Positions 7,235-12,148 of a stretch of DNA of 12,148 nucleotides are shown here, one piece after another. The position numbers were made by a program, and so were the translations under genes. Every line of letters begins with the position of its first letter. Position 1 is the stretch's first letter. Where the stretch lies: positions 1-12,148 of the forward strand of contig JASHTN010000250.1 in NCBI GenBank assembly GCA_030040525.1, given 5' to 3'. The notes under the pieces were generated by a model. The model was not told the origin of the DNA. It ran no database searches and was given only the letters and a program-made list of their open reading frames with translations. This DNA is from Gammaproteobacteria bacterium (lineage in GTDB: Bacteria > Pseudomonadota > Gammaproteobacteria > Steroidobacterales > Steroidobacteraceae).

Positions 7235-7651
7235 ATGAGGCATTACGAGATCGTATTTCTGGTGCATCCCGATCAGAGCGAGCAGGTGCCCGCGATGATC
7301 GAGCGCTACAAGGGCATGATTGCCGCCGGCGGCGGCCGCGTGCACCGCCTGGAGGACTGGGGCCGGCGGCAGCTGGCCTACCCGCTCGCCAAGGTGCACA
7401 AGGCTCACTACGTGCTGATGAACATCGAGAGCGATCAGAAGACGCTCGATGAGCTGACGGGCGCCTTCCGCTTCAGCGATGCGGTGTTGCGTCATCTGGT
7501 GGTCAGCATGGACTCCGCCGTGACCGAGCCCTCGCCCATGGCGAAAGCCGCGGACGAGGAAGGCGAGGGCGGCCGTCGCCGCGAGCGCCCGCGCGATGAG
7601 GCGCCGGGACCGGCCGACGAGGACGACAACTCCGCCGCGGACAGTGCCTGA
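7235..7651 (+). CDS. rpsF: 30S ribosomal protein S6
   Basis: S6 binds the platform of the 30S subunit as a heterodimer with S18. The 138-residue protein opens MRHYEIVFLVHPDQSEQVP and continues with the typical DWGRRQLAYPLAKVHKAHYVLMNIES and SDAVLRHLVV segments in residues 1-93. The remaining ~45 residues form a charged, disordered-looking tail rich in Glu, Asp and Arg; E. coli S6 also has an acidic tail, where RimK adds glutamates. A strong AAGGAG lies 5 bp before the ATG. rpsR follows 39 bp later with no priB between them, unlike enterics. Confidence 0.98.
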   Translation: MRHYEIVFLVHPDQSEQVPAMIERYKGMIAAGGGRVHRLEDWGRRQLAYPLAKVHKAHYVLMNIESDQKTLDELTGAFRFSDAVLRHLVVSMDSAVTEPSPMAKAADEEGEGGRRRERPRDEAPGPADEDDNSAADSA

Positions 7652-7690
7652 GGCGCGCGTCCGGGCCACACTCAATCGAGGATCTGACCC

Positions 7691-7948
7691 ATGGCAATGT
7701 CCAGAGGACACGGCGGGGGCGGCGGGAGCCGCTTCTCGCGCCGCAAGAAGTTTTGCCGCTTCACCGCCGAGGGCGTGAAGCAGATCGACTACAAAGACCT
7801 GGCCACGCTCAAGGGCTACATCACCGAAACGGGCAAGATCGTGCCGAGCCGGATCACGGGCACCAAGTCCTTCTACCAGCGCCAGCTCGCGGTCGCGATC
7901 AAGCGCGCGCGCTTCCTCGCGCTGCTGCCCTACACCGACCAGCATTGA
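7691..7948 (+). CDS. rpsR: 30S ribosomal protein S18
   Basis: S18 pairs with S6 on the 30S platform. The 85-residue protein has a basic Gly-rich N-terminus (MAMSRGHGGGGGSRFSRRKK) followed by the family core FCRFTAEGVKQIDYKD, LKGYITETGKIVPSRITGT and QRQLAVAIKRARFLALLPY. GAGGA (7678-7682) lies 8 bp before the first ATG; a second ATG at 7697 is possible but less well spaced. It sits between rpsF and rplI, 9 bp before rplI, as in the conserved operon. Confidence 0.98.
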   Translation: MAMSRGHGGGGGSRFSRRKKFCRFTAEGVKQIDYKDLATLKGYITETGKIVPSRITGTKSFYQRQLAVAIKRARFLALLPYTDQH

Positions 7949-7957
7949 GGGGCCCCG

Positions 7958-8407
7958 ATGCAAGTCATTCTGCTGCAGAAAGTTGCCAACCTCGGCAACA
8001 TCGGTGACCGCGTCAAGGTGCGCTCGGGTTACGGGCGCAACTATCTCCTGCCACAGGGCAAGGCAACTCTCGCCACCCCCGAGAACATCGCGCGCTTCGA
8101 GGCACGGCGCGAGGAGCTCGAGCGGCTGGCGCGCGAGCACCTGGCCTCCGCCGGCGAGCGCGCGGCGGCCCTGCAGGACTTCAAGCTCACCATCACTGCC
8201 AAGGCGGGCACGGAGGGGAAGCTCTTCGGCTCGATCGGCACGAGCGATGTCGCCGAGGCCTGCACGCGCGCTGGCTTCAAGATCGAGCGCAGCGAAGTGC
8301 GCCTGCCGAACGGCCCGCTGCGCGTCCTCGGCGACCACCTCGTCAGCCTGCACCTGCACGCGGACGTGGACGTGCCGCTCACGGTGTCGATCGTCGCGGA
8401 AGAGTAG
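7958..8407 (+). CDS. rplI: 50S ribosomal protein L9
   Basis: L9 binds 23S rRNA near the base of the L1 stalk and helps maintain reading frame. The 149-residue protein has the N-terminal rRNA-binding domain MQVILLQKVANLGNIGDRVKVRSGYGRNYLLPQGKA (the ribosomal L9 signature), a long charged connecting helix (about 42-75), and the C-terminal domain with GKLFGSIGTSDVAEA ending in VSIVAEE. The length is exactly typical. GAGGGG at 7947-7952 overlaps the rpsR stop and lies 5 bp before the ATG, suggesting coupled translation with rpsR. Confidence 0.98.
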   Translation: MQVILLQKVANLGNIGDRVKVRSGYGRNYLLPQGKATLATPENIARFEARREELERLAREHLASAGERAAALQDFKLTITAKAGTEGKLFGSIGTSDVAEACTRAGFKIERSEVRLPNGPLRVLGDHLVSLHLHADVDVPLTVSIVAEE

Positions 8408-8425
8408 GCCTCGGGAATCCCACCG

Positions 8426-9832
8426 GTGGCCGGTTCCGCCAAAGTGCGCGGCGATTCGGGCTCGGTCGCGCTGCTGGACGCACCGCTGCCGCCGCACTCG
8501 GTCGAGGCCGAGCAGGCGGTCCTCGGCGGCCTGCTGCTCGACCCCGCCGCCTGGGACAACGTCGCCGACGTGGTCCGGCAGGAGGACTTCTACCGGCCCG
8601 ATCACCGCCTGATCTTCGCCGCCATTGCCCAGGTCGCAGGCGACGGCAAGCCGTGCGATGCGGTCACGGTGTCGGGCGAGCTCGAGCGCAATGGCAAACT
8701 CGAGGCGGCCGGAGGGCTTGCCTACCTGAGCTCGATCGCGCGCGACACGCCGACGGCCGCCAACGCGCGCGCCTACGCGCAGATCGTGCGCGAGCGCTCC
8801 CTGCTGCGGCAGCTGATCGAGGCCGGCACGCAGATCGCCGCGGGCGTCTTCAGCAACGAGGGGCTGACGGCGCGCGAGCTGGTCGATCGCGCCGAGCAGC
8901 GCGTGTTCGAGATCGCCGAGGGGAGCTTCCGCGGCCGCGAGGGGGCGCGCGCGGTGCGCGAGCTGCTCCCGGACGTCATCGACCAGATCGACGAATGGCA
9001 CAGCAACCCCGACAAGCTGCGCGGGCTGCCCACCGGCTTTACCAGTTTCGACAAGGTCACCGGGGGCTTGAGGCCCGGTGACCTGGTGATCATCGCGGGA
9101 CGTCCCTCCATGGGTAAGACGACGCTCGCCATCAACATGGCCGAATACGCCGCCGTCAATCCGGGAACGCGCGCCTCGGTGGCGGTGTTCAGCATGGAAA
9201 TGCCTTCCGAGCAGGTGATCACACGCATGCTGTCCTCGCTCGGCAGTGTGCCGCTTTCGAGCCTGCGCAGCGGCAAGATCTCCGACGACGACTGGGTGCG
9301 CATCACGAGTGCCACGAACCAGCTCTCCGAGGCCAAGATCTTCGTCGACGAAACGCCGGCCCTGAACCCCACCGAGCTCCGCGCCCGCGCGCGGCGCATC
9401 AAACGCGAGCACGGGCTGCAGCTCATCGTGGTCGACTATCTGCAACTCATGCAGGTGCCGGGCACGCAGGAGAACCGCGCTACGGAGATTGGCGAGATTT
9501 CCCGCGGACTGAAGGCGCTCGCCAAGGAGCTGCAAGTGCCCGTGATCGCGCTCTCCCAGCTGAACCGCGCAGTCGAGCAGCGTGAGCACAAGAAACCAGT
9601 GATGTCGGACTTGAGGGAATCTGGCGCAATCGAGCAGGAAGCTGACATGGTCCTGCTCATCTACCGAGAAGAGGCCTACGACAAGAACACTACCAAGAAA
9701 GGTATCGCCGAGATCGATCTCGTCAAGCACCGCAACGGCGAGACTACGAACTTTCTGCTCACATTTCAGGGCCAGTTCACCCGCTTCGCCAACTACGCAC
9801 CCGACTCCTACGCCGAGGGCGTGCTGCGGTGA
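8426..9832 (+). CDS. dnaB: Replicative DNA helicase DnaB
   Basis: DnaB is the hexameric 5'-3' helicase that unwinds the replication fork and recruits primase. The 468-residue protein has the N-terminal domain (about 22-125, PPHSVEAEQAVLGGLLLD) and a RecA-like C-terminal ATPase domain (about 195-460). Walker A is GRPSMGKTT with Lys231 and Walker B is LIVVDYLQLM with Asp337. The motif MSDLRESGAIEQEADMVLL and the KHRNG finger (434-438) are also present. There is no intein; the length is normal. The start is GTG at 8426, 18 bp after rplI, with only a weak GGGA upstream; homologues begin at about this distance from the PPHSVEAEQ block. Its TGA stop overlaps the alr start (GTGA), implying translational coupling. 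Confidence 0.98.
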   Translation: MAGSAKVRGDSGSVALLDAPLPPHSVEAEQAVLGGLLLDPAAWDNVADVVRQEDFYRPDHRLIFAAIAQVAGDGKPCDAVTVSGELERNGKLEAAGGLAYLSSIARDTPTAANARAYAQIVRERSLLRQLIEAGTQIAAGVFSNEGLTARELVDRAEQRVFEIAEGSFRGREGARAVRELLPDVIDQIDEWHSNPDKLRGLPTGFTSFDKVTGGLRPGDLVIIAGRPSMGKTTLAINMAEYAAVNPGTRASVAVFSMEMPSEQVITRMLSSLGSVPLSSLRSGKISDDDWVRITSATNQLSEAKIFVDETPALNPTELRARARRIKREHGLQLIVVDYLQLMQVPGTQENRATEIGEISRGLKALAKELQVPVIALSQLNRAVEQREHKKPVMSDLRESGAIEQEADMVLLIYREEAYDKNTTKKGIAEIDLVKHRNGETTNFLLTFQGQFTRFANYAPDSYAEGVLR

Positions 9833-10905
9833 GCCGGCTGATCCGGGCCGTCATCGACACGCGCGCCCTGCAGCACAACCTCAGCGTGATCCGTGAGCGC
9901 GCCCGGGGCGCGCATATCATGGCCGTGGTCAAAGCCAACGCCTATGGCCATGGCCTGGTGCCGACCGCGCTCGCGCTCGCCGCAGCCGACGCGTTCGCGG
10001 TGGCGCGCCTCGAGGAGGGCCTGGCGCTGCGCGCGGCCGGCATCACCCAGCCGATCGTGCTGCTCGAGGGAGTGTTCACCGCCGAGCAGCTGCGGGAGGC
10101 TGCGCGCCACGGCTTTGATCTCGTGGTGCACGATGTGCTGCAGATCGAGTTGCTCGAGGAGATGAGCGGCGCGCACCGCCTGGTGCTGTGGATCAAGGTC
10201 GACACGGGCATGAACCGCCTCGGCTTTCCGCCGCGGGACTTCCTCGCCGCGCTCGGGCGCGTGCAGCGCCTGCAGCCGGCGCCACTCGAGATCCGCCTGC
10301 TTACGCATCTGGCCTGCGCTGATGAGCGCGACAACCGCATGACCAATGCGCAGGTGGCCTGCTTCCGGCAGGCGACCCAGGGTCTCGATTACGCCGTGAG
10401 CATCGCCAACTCCGCCGGCATCCTCGGCGCTGCGCAGCTCGGGTGCGACTGGGTACGTCCGGGGCTCGCGCTCTACGGCGCATCCCCGTTTGCAGATACG
10501 AGCGCCGCCGAGCTCGGACTCGAGCCCGCGATGACCCTGCAGACCTCGGTGATCGCAACGCGCCGCCTGTGCCGCGGCGAGACGGTGGGCTACGGAGCCG
10601 CCTGGAGTGCGCCGCGGGATTCGGCCATCGCCATCGTCGCCGCGGGCTATGGCGACGGCCTCGCCCGCGGACTCCCGGGCGGCACGCCGGTGCTCATCGG
10701 GGGTCAGCGCGCGCCGATCGTCGGCCGGGTGTCGATGGACATGATTGCGGCGGATGTATCGGAGCTGCCCCCGGTGCGGGTCGGCACGCCCGCGGTGCTC
10801 TGGGGGCCGGGGCTGCCGGTCGAGGAAGTCGCGCGGCATGCCGGCACGATCCCCTACGAGCTGCTGTGCGGGGTGAGTCAGCGCGTGCCGATCGAGCTGC
10901 GTTGA
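9829..10905 (+). CDS. alr: Alanine racemase
   Basis: This pyridoxal-phosphate enzyme interconverts L- and D-alanine in the cytoplasm, supplying D-Ala for peptidoglycan. The 358-residue protein has the fold type III TIM barrel with MAVVKANAYGHG, where Lys35 holds the cofactor. It also has the KVDTGMNRLGF block, NSAGIL, WVRPGLALYG, and the C-terminal beta domain with catalytic Tyr255 in ETVGYGAAW and the RVSMDM motif (300-305). The start is GTG at 9829, overlapping the dnaB stop by 4 bp. It is the last gene of the cluster; the convergent FHA gene and a palindromic repeat array follow. Biosynthetic alr and catabolic dadX are hard to separate, but the dnaB neighbour favours alr. Confidence 0.97.
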   Translation: MSRLIRAVIDTRALQHNLSVIRERARGAHIMAVVKANAYGHGLVPTALALAAADAFAVARLEEGLALRAAGITQPIVLLEGVFTAEQLREAARHGFDLVVHDVLQIELLEEMSGAHRLVLWIKVDTGMNRLGFPPRDFLAALGRVQRLQPAPLEIRLLTHLACADERDNRMTNAQVACFRQATQGLDYAVSIANSAGILGAAQLGCDWVRPGLALYGASPFADTSAAELGLEPAMTLQTSVIATRRLCRGETVGYGAAWSAPRDSAIAIVAAGYGDGLARGLPGGTPVLIGGQRAPIVGRVSMDMIAADVSELPPVRVGTPAVLWGPGLPVEEVARHAGTIPYELLCGVSQRVPIELR

Positions 10906-10931
10906 GGAGCTCCGTCCCTGTGCGCCTCATC

Positions 10932-11149
10932 GCCGGCAAAAGCCACGCCTTTTGCCGGCGGAAACCGAAGTGATGTCCGCCGAAATCGCCGCGGAGGGTC
11001 GGCAGAGCGCAGCCGGCAAAAGCCCCGCCTTTTGCCGGCGGAAACCGAAGTGATGTCCGCCGAAATCGCCGCGGAGGGTCGGCAGAGCGCAGCCGGCAAA
11101 AGCCACGCCTTTTGCCGGCGGAAACCGAAGTGATGTCCGCCGAAATCGC
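10932..11149. repeat. 80-bp palindromic tandem repeat, 2.7 copies (REP/BIME-like)
   Basis: Copies start at 10932, 11012 and 11092 with an exact 80-bp period; the third stops after about 58 bp at 11149. The aligned copies are identical apart from one A/C difference (C at 11025 versus A at 10945 and 11105). Each unit begins with a perfect 11-bp inverted repeat, GCCGGCAAAAG and CTTTTGCCGGC, around a 6-nt loop. A second stem, GGCGGA with TCCGCC, follows. In the full copies TCCGC can alternatively pair with GCGGA. The array fills most of the gap between two convergent genes, as REP/BIME elements do, and may stop transcription from both sides. The near identity points to recent amplification or gene conversion. 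Confidence 0.85.
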
Positions 11150-11165
11150 TTCCTGCGATTTCGGC
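11139..11165. terminator. Perfect 11-bp hairpin between alr and the FHA gene
   Basis: GCCGAAATCGC (11139-11149) and GCGATTTCGGC (11155-11165) are exact complements around loop TTCCT. The left arm is the end of the last 80-bp repeat copy; the right arm is unique in the window. It lies 8 bp beyond the FHA stop codon and is the last structure for transcripts arriving from alr. Neither strand has a T tract after it, so intrinsic termination is uncertain; it may instead protect 3' ends. Confidence 0.4.
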
Positions 11166-11173
11166 CAATCAAA

Positions 11174-11887
11174 CTAGTTGAGGAAGAACCCCATCTTGAC
11201 GCCGGCCAGCTGAATGACGTCGTTGTCGTTGAGCTTGGTCGCCTGGGCGCCGATCGGCGTGCCGTTGAGCAGCGGATAGTCGTCCGCCTTGCCCGAGTCG
11301 ACATGCACGATGTAGTAGGCCTCTGCGCGGCGGGTGATGGCGGCCACCTGCACCCCGGGGCGTCCGAGCGTCGTGAGCGCCTTGCTCAGCTCGACTTCGC
11401 GGCCCGCGAACACGCCCGACAGCACCTGGAGCTTCGCCTTCTTGACCGCGGCCGCGCCGTCGGCAAGCGCCCGGGAGCGGCCCGTCGCCGTTAGGGCGCC
11501 CGAGGCGCGGTCGGCCACTTCGGTCGCGGTGCGCACCTTCTCCACCGGGCGGGCGGAGGGCTGGATCACCATGGTCTTCTCGAACTCGTCCTGCTGCTCG
11601 TCGTCCTCGACGAAGCGCAACTGGTGATGGCCAACGGTGATCACGTCGCCGTGCTGCAGCGCATGCTTCTTGATGAGCTTGCCGTTGACGTACGTGCCGT
11701 TGGTGCTGTTCAGATCCTCGAGGAACGAGTCGTTGAGGATGTTGATGATCAGCGAGTGATGGCCGCTGACAGCTGCGTTGTCGATGCGGATGTCGTTGTC
11801 CGGGAGGCGGCCGATCGTGTACCGCTCCTTATTCATGTTGTATTCCGCCATCACCTGGCCGTCCAGGCTTAAGACCAACCTTGCCAT
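11174..11887 (-). CDS. Two-FHA-domain protein (phosphothreonine-binding adaptor)
   Basis: This soluble 237-residue protein has no signal peptide or membrane segment. The N-terminal FHA domain (about 3-95) keeps all core phosphothreonine-binding residues: Gly26-Arg27, Ser41 and His44 in SGHH, Asn60, and NGTYVNG at 63-69. A charged linker (about 96-150) contains EKTMV with Thr105, resembling the Thr phosphosites that bind FHA domains in GarA-type proteins, and an Ala-rich stretch. The second FHA-like domain (about 152-237) keeps GRP (175-177) and LNG (207-209), but ITRR stands where the Ser-x-x-His would be, so it probably does not bind phosphothreonine in the usual way. AGGGG precedes the ATG. 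It is 21 bp downstream of a PP2C phosphatase gene, suggesting a kinase/phosphatase/FHA circuit. Its targets cannot be told from the sequence. Confidence 0.88.
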   Translation of the reverse strand: MARLVLSLDGQVMAEYNMNKERYTIGRLPDNDIRIDNAAVSGHHSLIINILNDSFLEDLNSTNGTYVNGKLIKKHALQHGDVITVGHHQLRFVEDDEQQDEFEKTMVIQPSARPVEKVRTATEVADRASGALTATGRSRALADGAAAVKKAKLQVLSGVFAGREVELSKALTTLGRPGVQVAAITRRAEAYYIVHVDSGKADDYPLLNGTPIGAQATKLNDNDVIQLAGVKMGFFLN

Positions 11888-11908
11888 GTGCTAGCCCCTA
11901 TCGCGTTG

Positions 11909-12148
11909 TCAGCCGAACCAACTCAGGATTTTGTCGAAAATCTTCGTGCGTGCCGGAAACGCGTCCACGATGTGCGCCATCACGACCGAGATGTTGTCAC
12001 GGCCCCCATTGTCATTCGCCAGTTGAATCAACTGCTTGGCGACCGTATCCAGATTAGCACCAAAGGTGTTTATGGTTAAATGAATATCTTCATCCTCGAC
12101 CATGTCCGAGAGCCCGTCCGAGCACAGGATGAAAACCTCCCCCTTGCC
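11909..12148 (-). CDS. PP2C-family protein Ser/Thr phosphatase, C-terminal part (cut by window edge)
   Basis: The minus-strand frame is open from the right edge (12148) to a TGA at 11909 and gives the last 79 residues. The fragment starts GKGEVFILCSDGLSDMVEDE, the metal-binding Ser-Asp-Gly-Leu block of PP2C/Stp1 phosphatases. The second hallmark, NDNGGRDNISVVMAHI, supplies another metal-ligand Asp. The tail ends FDKILSWFG. Such enzymes remove phosphate from Ser/Thr residues placed by Hanks-type kinases, using Mn2+ or Mg2+. The N-terminal two thirds lie outside the window. An internal ATG at 12103 is part of the protein, not its start. It is the upstream partner of the FHA gene in a minus-strand operon. 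Confidence 0.9.
   Translation of the reverse strand, partial: GKGEVFILCSDGLSDMVEDEDIHLTINTFGANLDTVAKQLIQLANDNGGRDNISVVMAHIVDAFPARTKIFDKILSWFG

Noticed and set aside
7652..7690. priB between rpsF and rpsR
   Set aside because: The gap is only 39 bp and non-coding, so priB is absent from this position.
6974..9730. A 918-codon open frame on the minus strand
   Set aside because: It lies antisense to rpsF, rpsR, rplI and most of dnaB, all well-recognised proteins. Long antisense frames are common in GC-rich genes, and its His/Arg/Leu-rich translation resembles no family.
8426..9832. Possible intein in dnaB
   Set aside because: The gene has the normal 468-residue length and uninterrupted Walker A, Walker B and KHRNG regions.
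10932..11149. CRISPR array
   Set aside because: The units are directly tandem with an 80-bp period and no unique spacers, and no cas genes are present.
10878..11304. Minus-strand open frames with repeated peptide FRRTSLRFPPAKG
   Set aside because: The peptide repeat is a by-product of the 80-bp DNA repeat. The unit is not a multiple of three, and the palindromes explain the sequence.

Overview
The window looks like chromosomal DNA from a GC-rich gammaproteobacterium. The run rnr - rlmB - rpsF - rpsR - rplI - dnaB - alr is a conserved housekeeping order in that class. The absence of priB between rpsF and rpsR, the high GC content and the TonB-dependent receptor point toward the Xanthomonadales / Nevskiales / Steroidobacterales side rather than the enterics. 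This placement is inferred from gene order, not from a search.

Layout. (1) Positions 1-3955 are an accessory-looking block whose base composition seems less GC-rich than what follows. It holds a KdpE-like OmpR-family response regulator (251-997) with no sensor kinase beside it, then an 802-residue TonB-dependent outer-membrane receptor (1248-3656). Upstream of the regulator, 77-148 carries TAA-cored elements spaced at about one or two helical turns, a candidate autoregulatory site. The gap 998-1247 contains only a weak terminator-like hairpin. The gap 3657-3955 holds terminator-like hairpins near its start and nothing else I can identify. (2) A tRNA-Leu(CAG) lies on the minus strand (3956-4037). 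Its well-formed sigma-70 promoter has a -35 box that abuts the TTG start of rnr. (3) From 4086 to 10905 runs the co-oriented housekeeping cluster: RNase R, the 23S rRNA Gm2251 methyltransferase RlmB, ribosomal proteins S6, S18 and L9, replicative helicase DnaB and alanine racemase. The 227-bp gap before rpsF holds a promoter, dyad elements and a hairpin leader that may be the S6:S18 autoregulatory site. dnaB and alr overlap by 4 bp. (4) Between the convergent genes alr and the FHA gene sit 2.7 copies of an 80-bp REP/BIME-like palindromic tandem repeat, ending in an 11-bp perfect hairpin. (5) On the minus strand, a PP2C-type Ser/Thr phosphatase (cut by the right edge) is followed 21 bp later by a two-FHA-domain protein. 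This looks like a phospho-Thr signalling pair whose kinase is presumably outside the window.

Most of the window is conserved core genome. I see no complete novel defence or mobile system. The best leads are the 80-bp palindromic repeat array, the phased sites before the lone response regulator, the shared tRNA/rnr boundary, and the rpsF leader.
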